This document shows positions 51,117-58,144 of a stretch of DNA of 58,144 nt, piece after piece. The translations under genes and the position numbers were made by a program. Every line of letters begins with the position of its first letter. Within the stretch, counting starts at the first letter, position 1. The notes beneath the pieces were generated by a model, which was given only the letters and a program-made list of their open reading frames with translations, was not told the origin of the DNA and did no database searches. The stretch spans positions 1-58,144 of the forward strand of contig CAWZYQ010000005.1 in NCBI GenBank assembly GCA_963966275.1, read 5' to 3'. The stretch is from UBA10427 sp003500135 (lineage in GTDB: Bacteria; Bacteroidota; Bacteroidia; Cytophagales; Cyclobacteriaceae).

Positions 51117-52010
51117 TCATCTGCCAAATATGAGTAATAGTATTCCTGCCAAAATACCCAATAGGAATATACCCTTTCTCGATAAATTCTGCTCTTTAAA
51201 AATAAATGCCCCTAAAACAAAGGCTACCAATACACTTGCGCGTCGCAAAGCTGCTATGACCGATATAAGGGCTTCCGGTTCATGTACAGCATAAAAATAA
51301 AGGAAATCTGCGATAATAAGGAAAAGACCAATGAAAGGTATGGCCCACCGGAATTGAAACAGGGTGAATTTCTTTCGCCGGGGATACCAATAAAACGCTA
51401 ATATGGGTGCAAGCAGTACTACCTGATAAAACGAAAAGTAAGACTGCACCGCCATTCGATCTACTACCTGTAAAAGGTATTTGTCGTATAGTCCGCTGGT
51501 GGCATTTAATACCGTGGAAGCCACGGCATACCATATGTATTTGTTCGAACCAAAATGGATCCCCTCCCTTTTTCCTGCGGTTGAAAACATATAGAAAAAA
51601 GCCAGTGTGGTTATCATACCACTCCATTGCAGCGCGTTCAGGCGCTCTCCATATATAATCAAAGCACCTATTAAGGTCCAGAGCGGACTGGTAGACCTGA
51701 TAGGCGACACAATGGTAATGGGCAAGTGTTTGATTGCAAAAAATGAAAGCGTCCATGCAGATACGACGATAGCCGACTTCAATAATATCATCAGGTGGGC
51801 ATCAAGACCAATTGGAGGAACATAAAAAAGTGAACCTGATGAAATGATGTTTGCGGAAGATAAAATAGTGGGCCAGGCCATTATAAAGGCTCCGGTAACT
51901 GAGGACAGAAACAACACAGGAAGCACAGCATTTCCATTCAATGCTGACTTTTTAAAAATATCGTAAACACCCAGAAATACGGCAGAAGCTACCGCCAGAA
52001 ATACCCACAT
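51117..52010 (-). CDS. EamA-family (DMT) membrane transporter
   Basis: 297 residues with ten predicted transmembrane helices and an internal two-fold repeat (EamA halves about 1-140 and 150-295). Visible features include the GALIIYGERLNALQWSG segment at the end of the first half and VLGAFIFKEQNLSRKGIFLLG at the end of the second. Members export or import metabolites, often amino acids, nucleotides or sugars; the substrate is not deducible. Probably first gene of a two-gene unit with the small membrane protein downstream. Confidence 0.88.
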   Translation of the reverse strand: MWVFLAVASAVFLGVYDIFKKSALNGNAVLPVLFLSSVTGAFIMAWPTILSSANIISSGSLFYVPPIGLDAHLMILLKSAIVVSAWTLSFFAIKHLPITIVSPIRSTSPLWTLIGALIIYGERLNALQWSGMITTLAFFYMFSTAGKREGIHFGSNKYIWYAVASTVLNATSGLYDKYLLQVVDRMAVQSYFSFYQVVLLAPILAFYWYPRRKKFTLFQFRWAIPFIGLFLIIADFLYFYAVHEPEALISVIAALRRASVLVAFVLGAFIFKEQNLSRKGIFLLGILAGILLLIFGR

Positions 52011-52072
52011 TTGATTTATTTTGTCACAATATTAGGGTATTCATAATCTAATTGAAATGAAAATGAGTTTAA

Positions 52073-52351
52073 TTAGAAACTCTCTTCCATCGTATCATTT
52101 TCGTAAAAAAAGACCACCTGCTGAAGGTAATTTTTTACCTGGGGAGAAAGATTTCGCCAGTTTTTATTTTGAATAGCCCCTTCCAGCGCAAGAAGCAAAT
52201 TAAAACAAGCATCCGGACATAACGATCTGATCTGCTTATAAGCTTTTTCACTTCCCTGAAATCGTAGTTTTTCCGGAGTATCGATTCCAACCTGTAACAA
52301 TAATTGCTCTATTTTCCGGCTAATATTGGGCAAATCTGACAATTTATGCAT
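52073..52351 (-). CDS. TfoX/Sxy C-terminal domain protein
   Basis: 92 residues, entirely a TfoX C-terminal domain: LSDLPNISRKIEQLLLQVGIDTPEKLRFQGSEKAYKQIRSL is a helix-hairpin-helix-like opening, followed by ALEGAIQNKNWRNLSPQVKNYL. In proteobacteria TfoX activates competence genes; stand-alone C-terminal domain proteins of Bacteroidota have no known role. It is a small single gene. Confidence 0.8.
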   Translation of the reverse strand: MHKLSDLPNISRKIEQLLLQVGIDTPEKLRFQGSEKAYKQIRSLCPDACFNLLLALEGAIQNKNWRNLSPQVKNYLQQVVFFYENDTMEESF

Positions 52352-52441
52352 GGTCTCAAAGCTTTAAGTAATCATTCAAGTATTATGAATAACACATGGA
52401 TCACCGGAATAATTCCTGAGGCATAGATTAAACCAACAATA

Positions 52442-52924
52442 TTAATTCATTGAAATGCCCATGGGTTCACATGCTCTTTGCAAAATCTCCCTGATCTTTT
52501 TTGAATCGGATTTCTTATGCGTATTTATGGGATATACCTTTTCACGTCCTTTAGTATCCGTAAAACTCAATTCATAATTGCCGATCTTTACAGATTTTAT
52601 CTGGTCAAGATCAATTTTTTCCGTATTGCCAAATAAGTAATTCCTCAGCGTTACAACATTATGATCAAGCACGAAACGAGGTATAAAACCTGAATGTGAT
52701 GATAGTAACCATAGCCCTACAATAATGCCATACATACCCAACACAATCACCACAATTGCGAGATAAAAGAAAATGTTCTTGTTGCCATAGTGGTTGATCA
52801 TTTGTGCAATACCGCTCGTAATGAGTACGGTAGCCATAGCCACATAAATTACTCTGTTGAATAACCGGTTGCCCATTTCAAATTGACTAAGAATTACCTT
52901 TTGAATCTCCTTGTTCTCTTCCAT
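52442..52924 (-). CDS. Hypothetical two-helix membrane protein, PH-like C-terminal half
   Basis: 160 residues. Transmembrane helices at about 24-42 (VIYVAMATVLITSGIAQMI) and 51-74. The soluble remainder (about 80-160) has strands such as VTLRNYLFGNTEKIDLDQIKSVKIGNYELSFTDTKG, which resemble bacterial PH-domain proteins. No function can be given. Monocistronic; the ATG at 52922-52924 is the natural start. Confidence 0.6.
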   Translation of the reverse strand: MEENKEIQKVILSQFEMGNRLFNRVIYVAMATVLITSGIAQMINHYGNKNIFFYLAIVVIVLGMYGIIVGLWLLSSHSGFIPRFVLDHNVVTLRNYLFGNTEKIDLDQIKSVKIGNYELSFTDTKGREKVYPINTHKKSDSKKIREILQRACEPMGISMN

Positions 52925-53280
52925 ATCATTGCTTTTGTTCCTAATTAGTTAAACGGCCTAAGTTACTTTTCTTTGGCAAATGTTGAAGCAATTTTATTAA
53001 TGAAAAGAAATTAGAATGGAATAACAAAACGTATTAAGATACACCATGAATTACTCCCTTTTTACTTAAGAAATTGAAATTTATAATTGAAAAATTTTCT
53101 ATATTGGCAAATAACTGGAAGAGAGTAAAAATTTAACGCTATGTTTTTCGCTATTGTAAAACATCTATTAAAATTGTTGGCACTTTTTTTATTGGCCTTC
53201 ATCCTTTTTGTTGGTTGATTAATTTCGACATATCGGTTTCAAAGGATATATGACTGCTAATAATCCCCTATATTAGCACA
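52925..53280. other. 356-bp gap holding one tiny ORF
   Basis: A/T-rich and without a protein gene of normal size. It contains the 25-codon ORF at 53141-53218 and a weak promoter-like CTATATTGG at 53099-53107. I saw no fluoride-riboswitch core (no GGCGATGG-type start) ahead of crcB. Confidence 0.6.
53141..53218 (+). CDS. Possible 25-residue single-helix membrane peptide
   Basis: ATG to TGA, 25 codons. The translation has two Lys and a His near the start followed by Leu/Phe/Ala/Ile for about 15 residues (LLALFLLAFILF), a plausible one-pass membrane peptide. TATATTGG (one mismatch to TAnnTTTG) lies 34 bp upstream. It precedes crcB by 62 bp. It could equally be a chance ORF in A/T-rich DNA. Confidence 0.3.
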   Translation: MFFAIVKHLLKLLALFLLAFILFVG

Positions 53281-53658
53281 ATGAAGTTATTGTGGTTAAT
53301 GGGAGGAGGAGCCTTGGGCACCTTACTACGTTATCTGGTCTCAGGCTGGGCAATGCAATGGGGGCCTGGAGTATTTCCCTATGGAACTATGGCGGTCAAT
53401 GTTCTTGGGTCCTTCTTTATCGGTGTCTTTTGGGCTGTTTTCGAGTCGGGCAACTTACAGGTCAATCATCGATTGTTCTTATTCACCGGTTTATTTGGAG
53501 GCTTTACCACTTTTTCTTCATACAGTCTCGAAACGCTCAACCTGGTTCGTGATCAGGAAATCAAACTTGCGGTTCTCAACTTTTTGGGGAACAACCTTTT
53601 GGGATTTATTGGTGTAGTGGCTGGCTTTTTGCTGGTTAAGCTATTGATTGTCAGATAA
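53281..53658 (+). CDS. crcB: Fluoride channel CrcB/Fluc
   Basis: 125 residues, four transmembrane helices, normal length. The family motifs GALGTLLRYL (N-terminus), FPYGTMAVNVLGSFFIG (about 31-47) and GLFGGFTTFSSYS (about 70-82, pore-lining Phe residues and Na+ site) are all present. Fluc dimers export fluoride and protect enolase and pyrophosphatase. The DUF190 gene follows after 34 bp, as in many genomes. No obvious riboswitch precedes it. Confidence 0.95.
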   Translation: MKLLWLMGGGALGTLLRYLVSGWAMQWGPGVFPYGTMAVNVLGSFFIGVFWAVFESGNLQVNHRLFLFTGLFGGFTTFSSYSLETLNLVRDQEIKLAVLNFLGNNLLGFIGVVAGFLLVKLLIVR

Positions 53659-53692
53659 TAAGTTTAGATGATAAAAAGTTAACCGGAAGAAA

Positions 53693-54025
53693 ATGAAACT
53701 GCCTAAAACTGGAAAACTCGTAAGAATATTTATAGGAGAGGGTGATCATCTTTCTGGCAAACCTCTATATGAAAAGATTGTAGAAGAGGCAAGAAAACGA
53801 GGCCTGGCCGGGGCCACTGTGCTACGTGGCGCCATGGGTTTTGGCGCCAATAGTCGTATTCATACAACGAAAGTCCTCAGGCTATCGGAAGACCTTCCAA
53901 TCATAATCGAAATTGTGGATGAGGAAAATAAAGTAGAAAAGTTTTTGCCCTGGCTGGATGAAGTGGTGAATGATGGTTTGGTAACAATAGAGAAGGTAGA
54001 AGTATTCAAATATCAGTCAAAATAA
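53693..54025 (+). CDS. DUF190 protein
   Basis: 110 residues, typical DUF190: KLVRIFIGEGDHLSGKPLYEKIVEEARKRGLAGATVLRGAMGFG and the C-terminal EIVDEENKVEKFLPWLDE segments. It has a PII-like ferredoxin fold in the family and is often beside crcB, so a regulatory role for fluoride export is suspected but not proven. Co-transcribed with crcB and closed by the terminator at 54024. Confidence 0.9.
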   Translation: MKLPKTGKLVRIFIGEGDHLSGKPLYEKIVEEARKRGLAGATVLRGAMGFGANSRIHTTKVLRLSEDLPIIIEIVDEENKVEKFLPWLDEVVNDGLVTIEKVEVFKYQSK

Positions 54026-54052
54026 AAATCCCGGTGCGAAACCGGGATTTTT
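54024..54052 (+). terminator. Terminator after crcB-DUF190
   Basis: AAAAATCCCGGT (54024-54035) pairs perfectly with ACCGGGATTTTT (54041-54052), 5-base loop. The hairpin overlaps the DUF190 stop codon region by two bases. Confidence 0.93.
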
Positions 54053-54485
54053 AAATCGTATCACTAAAGCTTAAAAAATCGATCGAATAGTTTAAAAAAT
54101 TAAGTGTCAATAAGTTAAAAAAGTATATATCTTCAACACCTGTTATCTTTGCTAGCGCCGGGCCTTTTCTCCATCGAACAATATAAAGGTAAGCGCTTCT
54201 CCTCAATAAACCATGCTTTTGCACCCTGCTTTCGATCAATTGAATGGCTTGAAAGATCAAATCATTTATTCTTTCGATAAAAACAATGCAGATAATTGCC
54301 TGAAAAATACAATTTTAAATGATTCTCCTGTCTAAGGCCATTTTATTTCAGGCTTGGAAAAACTATTACAACTAAATCCTGTAGCTCTTATCAAATTTAA
54401 AAATCGCTTTTATCCAAACATCTTATCTACTAACTTTGCCCCAATTTATCTGAATGTATATTAAAGCAGCAAATTTAAATCTCAC
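54053..54485. other. 430-bp gap before carB
   Basis: No convincing gene. A minus-strand open stretch (54051-54260, about 69 codons) contains LLRRSAYLYIVRWRKGPALAK but matches no family I know and has no start context. The end holds the carB promoter candidate. Confidence 0.5.
54431..54438 (+). promoter_or_regulatory. Predicted -7 box TAACTTTG for carB
   Basis: Full match to TAnnTTTG, 47 bp before the carB ATG. The -33 partner is weak. Confidence 0.45.
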
Positions 54486-57299
54486 ATGCCAAAAGATCCC
54501 AGTATCAAATCCGTCTTAATTATTGGAAGCGGTCCTATTATTATAGGTCAGGCCTGCGAATTCGATTATTCCGGTTCACAGGCTTCCCGTTCATTGCGCG
54601 AAGAAGGTATTGAAGTGACATTGATCAATTCAAACCCTGCTACGATCATGACTGACCCGGTGACTGCTGACAATATTTATTTGAAGCCGCTCACAAAAAA
54701 ATCAATAATCGAAATTCTCAAAAAGCACGACATCGATGCCGTATTACCTACTATGGGAGGACAGACTGCCCTCAACCTGGCAATAGACTGCCAGAATGCC
54801 GGGATATGGGAAAAATTCGGTGTTAAACTCATCGGTGTAGATATAGACGCGATTGAGACCACTGAAAACCGGGAAAAGTTCAGGCTTCGAATGAAGGAAA
54901 TCGGTGTGAACGTTTGCGAAGGAAAAACGGCCACCTCCTTTCTTCAGGGCCGTGAGATTGCACAAGAAATCGGCTTCCCACTTGTAATACGACCTTCATA
55001 TACCCTTGGCGGAACAGGTGGTGGTTTTGTAAATACCGAAGCAGAATTTGATGAAGCCCTGACCACCGGGTTAAATGCATCGCCGATTCACGAAGTTCTG
55101 GTAGAACAAAGCATACTGGGTTGGAAAGAATATGAGCTCGAATTGCTTCGGGATAGAAAAGGCAATGTGATCATTATTTGTTCGATAGAAAACTTCGATC
55201 CAATGGGCGTTCATACCGGGGATTCGATCACCGTTGCCCCAGCTATGACCCTTCCCGATACCGTATACCAGGAAATGCGTGACCTGGCCATAATGATGAT
55301 GAATGGCATAGGTGAATTTGCCGGAGGCTGTAACGTTCAGTTTGCCGTCAATCCCGATGATGACAAAATAATTGGTATTGAGATCAACCCCAGGGTTTCG
55401 CGCTCATCAGCCCTTGCTTCGAAAGCTACCGGATATCCAATCGCCAAGGTAGCTGCTAAACTGGCGCTCGGTTACACTCTTGATGAGATACAGAATCAAA
55501 TCACCAAAACCACCCCGGCATATTTTGAACCATCACTCGATTATGTGATCGTTAAAATACCGCGTTGGAACTTCGATAAATTCAAAGGATCTGATCGTAA
55601 ACTCGGACTGCAGATGAAAGCCGTGGGTGAGGTAATGGGTATTGGACGCAATTTCCAGGAAGCATTACAAAAAGCATGTCAGTCTCTTGAAATTAAGCGA
55701 AACGGTCTCGGCGCCGATGCCAAAGAGCTAACCGACAGGGAACGTATTCTTTACAGCCTAGAGCATCCGAGTTGGAACCGGCTTTTCCATATATATGACG
55801 CTTTCAAATTAGGAATCCCTTTCAAGACAATTTACAACCTCACCAAAATCGACCCCTGGTTCCTTCATCAGATTGAAGACCTGATCCACCTGGAAAAGGA
55901 AATATTGAAATACGACCTGGAGAGTATCCCGCGCGATCTTATGCAGGAGGCCAAGGAAAAAGGGTATGCAGACCGTCAGATAGCCCACCTATTGCGCTGC
56001 CTCGAAAGTGATGTTTTCAAAAAACGGCACGACATGGGCATTAAGCGGGTTTATCGACTGGTTGATACCTGTGCTGCGGAATTCGTGGCAGAAACACCCT
56101 ATTACTACAGCACCTTTGCCGACATGAACGAATCGGTGGCCTCTGATCGGGAAAAGGTAGTGATCCTCGGCTCCGGGCCAAACCGTATCGGACAAGGCAT
56201 CGAGTTTGATTATTGCTGCGTGCATGGTGTGCTGGCCGCCAAAGAGTGTGGCTATGAAACCATTATGATCAACTGCAATCCGGAGACGGTTTCCACCGAC
56301 CCTGATGTTTCCGATAAGTTGTACTTTGAGCCGGTATTCTGGGAACACATTTACGAGATCATTCTGCATGAAAACCCAATAGGTGTAATTGTACAACTAG
56401 GTGGTCAAACAGCCCTCAAGCTGGCTGAAAAGCTGGAGAGATATGGAATTAAAATACTTGGCACAGATTATCGTTCGCTTGACCTCGCCGAAGACCGGGG
56501 GCACTTCAGTACACTGCTGAAGGAAAATGACATTCCGTATCCTGAATTTGGCACGGTACAAAATGCTGATGAAGCTATTGAACTATCCCAAACCATAGGC
56601 TTCCCACTTCTGGTACGTCCATCGTATGTATTGGGTGGGCAAAGCATGAAAATTGTAATCAATGAGCGCGAACTTGAAGCGCATATTGTAGACATCATGC
56701 GCGATATCCCCGGTAATAAGGTACTGCTCGATCACTTTCTTGACGGGGCCATAGAAGCGGAAGCTGATGCCATTTGCGACGGCGAAGAAGTATATATATT
56801 AGGAATAATGCAGCATATTGAACCCGCAGGCATTCATTCAGGAGATTCAAATGCGGTACTTCCACCATATAACCTTGGCGATTTTGTGATTCAGCAGATG
56901 GAGGTTTATACCAAAAGAATTGCCCTGGCACTCAATACAGTAGGTCTTATTAATATTCAATTTGCGATAAAAGACGACAAAGTATACGTAATTGAAGCCA
57001 ACCCTAGAGCATCACGAACCGTTCCATTTATATGTAAAGCGTACGGGGAGCCCTACGTTAATTATGCGACCAAAGTAATGCTGGGGAAAAAGAAGTTGAA
57101 AGACATTAAATTCAACCCTCAAAAACATGGATATGCGATCAAAGAACCCGTGTTTTCGTTTAACAAGTTTCCAAATGTCAATAAAGAGCTCGGTCCTGAA
57201 ATGAAGTCGACCGGCGAATCAATTTACTTCATAGAAGATCTGTTAGACGATTATTTCCTACAGCTTTATTCTGAAAGAAATCTTTACTTAAGTAAATAA
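54486..57299 (+). CDS. carB: Carbamoyl-phosphate synthase large subunit, allosteric domain missing
   Basis: 937 residues against about 1070 in E. coli. The two homologous ATP-grasp halves are complete: the first opens VLIIGSGPIIIGQACEFDYSG, the second VVILGSGPNRIGQGIEFDYCC (about residue 557), each with its ATP-grasp Gly-rich and Asn/Arg motifs. The protein ends soon after the second carbamoyl-phosphate domain (FNKFPNVNKELGPEMKSTGES, then about 20 residues), so the C-terminal MGS-like regulatory domain is absent. It uses bicarbonate, ammonia from CarA-bound glutamine and two ATP to make carbamoyl phosphate. No carA gene is adjacent. Confidence 0.95.
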   Translation: MPKDPSIKSVLIIGSGPIIIGQACEFDYSGSQASRSLREEGIEVTLINSNPATIMTDPVTADNIYLKPLTKKSIIEILKKHDIDAVLPTMGGQTALNLAIDCQNAGIWEKFGVKLIGVDIDAIETTENREKFRLRMKEIGVNVCEGKTATSFLQGREIAQEIGFPLVIRPSYTLGGTGGGFVNTEAEFDEALTTGLNASPIHEVLVEQSILGWKEYELELLRDRKGNVIIICSIENFDPMGVHTGDSITVAPAMTLPDTVYQEMRDLAIMMMNGIGEFAGGCNVQFAVNPDDDKIIGIEINPRVSRSSALASKATGYPIAKVAAKLALGYTLDEIQNQITKTTPAYFEPSLDYVIVKIPRWNFDKFKGSDRKLGLQMKAVGEVMGIGRNFQEALQKACQSLEIKRNGLGADAKELTDRERILYSLEHPSWNRLFHIYDAFKLGIPFKTIYNLTKIDPWFLHQIEDLIHLEKEILKYDLESIPRDLMQEAKEKGYADRQIAHLLRCLESDVFKKRHDMGIKRVYRLVDTCAAEFVAETPYYYSTFADMNESVASDREKVVILGSGPNRIGQGIEFDYCCVHGVLAAKECGYETIMINCNPETVSTDPDVSDKLYFEPVFWEHIYEIILHENPIGVIVQLGGQTALKLAEKLERYGIKILGTDYRSLDLAEDRGHFSTLLKENDIPYPEFGTVQNADEAIELSQTIGFPLLVRPSYVLGGQSMKIVINERELEAHIVDIMRDIPGNKVLLDHFLDGAIEAEADAICDGEEVYILGIMQHIEPAGIHSGDSNAVLPPYNLGDFVIQQMEVYTKRIALALNTVGLINIQFAIKDDKVYVIEANPRASRTVPFICKAYGEPYVNYATKVMLGKKKLKDIKFNPQKHGYAIKEPVFSFNKFPNVNKELGPEMKSTGESIYFIEDLLDDYFLQLYSERNLYLSK

Positions 57300-57307
57300 A
57301 ATAGAAT

Positions 57308-57541
57308 ATGTTAAAACTGCTGCTTTTTATCCTTTTGATGTACCTGGTTTTCCGGTTTATAGGCAACTTATTTAAGCTCATGATGGGCCGGCAGGGTGAA
57401 AAGCGGCAGTTTCATGACCAAAAAAGAAGGAACAGGAAGAATGACGAGGTGAACATTGACTATGTGCCCAATCAGAATAAAAAACAACATAAACAGTCGT
57501 ATAAAGGCGGTGAATACGTGGATTACGAAGAGGTGAAATGA
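57308..57541 (+). CDS. DUF4834 small membrane protein
   Basis: 77 residues: N-terminal hydrophobic helix (about 3-22, LLLFILLMYLVFRFIGNLF) then a basic, Arg/Lys/Gln-rich tail ending in a YVDYEEVK-type segment characteristic of DUF4834, a Bacteroidota family of unknown function. It starts 8 bp after carB and probably shares its transcript. Confidence 0.8.
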   Translation: MLKLLLFILLMYLVFRFIGNLFKLMMGRQGEKRQFHDQKRRNRKNDEVNIDYVPNQNKKQHKQSYKGGEYVDYEEVK

Positions 57542-57579
57542 CCTCTTTTTCTTTTTTAAGGCGATTGCAGAAAAAATTC

Positions 57580-57587
57580 TATATTTG
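57580..57587 (+). promoter_or_regulatory. Predicted -7 box TATATTTG for accD
   Basis: Perfect match, followed by CCA as before the M13 gene, 26 bp before the accD ATG. Confidence 0.6.
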
Positions 57588-57613
57588 CCAATACGACAGC
57601 TAAAAAAAACAAT

Positions 57614-58144
57614 ATGGCTTGGTTTTTAAGAAAAGACAAGGGAATTCAAACCCCTACTGAGGATAAGAAAGACGTACCTGACGGTTTATGGTACAAAACC
57701 CCAAGTGGAAAGATCATACATATGCGCGAACTTAAAAACAACGCATATGTGTGCCCCGATGATGATTATCACGTAAGAATTGGTTCTAAAGAATATTTCG
57801 AAATCCTATTCGACAACAACAAGTTTACTGAGCTCGATCCGAAAATGAGTTCGGCAGACCCTTTAAAGTTTGTAGACAGTAAGCCCTATCCTTCCCGAAT
57901 AAAAGCTTCACAACAAAAAACAGGTCTTAAAGACGCTGTCCGATGCGCGCATGGAAAGATGAACGGGCTGGACCTGGTGGTTGCCTGTATGGATTTCAGC
58001 TTTATCGGCGGTTCCATGGGTTCTGTTGTAGGTGAAAAAATTGCCCGCGCCATAGATCACGCTATCGAACATAAAAAACCATTGCTCATCATATCCAAAT
58101 CTGGTGGCGCCCGCATGATGGAGGCCGGATACTCCCTTATGCAG
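57614..58144 (+). CDS. accD: Acetyl-CoA carboxylase carboxyltransferase subunit beta, 3' end cut by window
   Basis: 177 codons are visible; the gene runs off the window end. The start is the ATG giving MAWFLRKDKGIQ. The carboxyltransferase fold begins with LVVACMDFSFIGGSMGSVVGEKIARAI and the SKSGGARMMEAG oxyanion loop. At the place where AccD normally has a four-Cys zinc ribbon (CPxC and CPxC), this protein has KTPSG (no Cys) and VCPDDD (one Cys), so the zinc site is lost. It transfers the carboxyl group from biotin to acetyl-CoA in fatty-acid synthesis. Confidence 0.93.
   Translation, partial: MAWFLRKDKGIQTPTEDKKDVPDGLWYKTPSGKIIHMRELKNNAYVCPDDDYHVRIGSKEYFEILFDNNKFTELDPKMSSADPLKFVDSKPYPSRIKASQQKTGLKDAVRCAHGKMNGLDLVVACMDFSFIGGSMGSVVGEKIARAIDHAIEHKKPLLIISKSGGARMMEAGYSLMQ

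Noticed and set aside
53219..53280. Fluoride riboswitch ahead of crcB
   Set aside because: I looked for the GGCGATGG-type core and pseudoknot partner and found neither.
54051..54260. 69-codon minus-strand ORF before carB
   Set aside because: No family, no start context, ends inside a terminator; too weak to call a gene or pseudogene.

Overview
The window reads as chromosomal DNA of a Bacteroidota bacterium, most likely Cytophagales (inference). The support is a dcw cluster with an FtsL-like protein and a PASTA-tipped FtsI, an S16 protein with a long acidic/basic tail, DUF4834 between carB and accD, a HYC_CC_PP-type protein beside a TonB receptor, a GroES-like paralogue, and promoters matching the Bacteroidota -7 box TAnnTTTG. 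No tRNA, rRNA, CRISPR array, prophage or intact insertion sequence was seen.

Layout. (1) 1-4393: an accessory-looking metal module (HYC_CC_PP protein, TonB receptor, periplasmic HMA protein) lies between two copies of a 36-bp hairpin-forming repeat. About 1 kb of non-coding, repeat-rich DNA follows it. (2) 4394-7941: DoxX, then an ECF sigma factor / membrane anti-sigma-like / acidic outer-membrane protein operon closed by a terminator, and a small exported protein. (3) 8097-16764: htpG, a GroES-like protein, RmuC, a CBS protein, a secreted esterase, an EI24/CysZ-like membrane protein, a succinate-semialdehyde-type dehydrogenase, and an Hsp20-like protein with an FMN reductase. (4) 16950-32190, minus strand: the complete division and cell-wall run mraZ-rsmH-ftsL-ftsI-murE-mraY-murD-ftsW-murG-murC-ftsQ-ftsA-ftsZ. 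Most junctions overlap. The promoter upstream of mraZ carries two MraZ-type GTGG boxes on its -33 element. (5) 32511-39849: a TlpA-like lipoprotein, polyprenyl synthase, alpha/beta hydrolase, valS, an unknown protein and dapF. (6) 39927-42343, minus strand: rpsP-rimM-trmD-rplS. (7) 42584-48326: a full 2-oxoglutarate dehydrogenase operon (E1, E2 with two lipoyl domains, E3). (8) 48495-52924: M13 peptidase, an EamA transporter, a TfoX C-terminal-domain protein and small membrane proteins. (9) 53141-58144: a 25-codon hydrophobic ORF, crcB with DUF190, carB without its allosteric domain, DUF4834, and accD cut by the window end.

How the genes work together. Most of the window is core growth machinery. 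MurC, D, E and G with MraY and FtsW/FtsI build peptidoglycan. The MurE DNPR motif together with dapF indicates a meso-diaminopimelate wall. Polyprenyl synthase makes isoprenoid diphosphates. Translation is represented by valS, rpsP, rimM, trmD and rplS, and central metabolism by the OGDH complex, carB and accD. No clearly new multi-gene system was found. The observations most worth follow-up are the repeat-flanked metal cassette, the MraZ boxes (including a second pair facing the TlpA-like gene), the sigma/anti-sigma/acidic barrel operon, the chaperone-linked TTGACAGCA motif, the strong Shine-Dalgarno before the Hsp20-like gene, and the domain losses in CarB and AccD.
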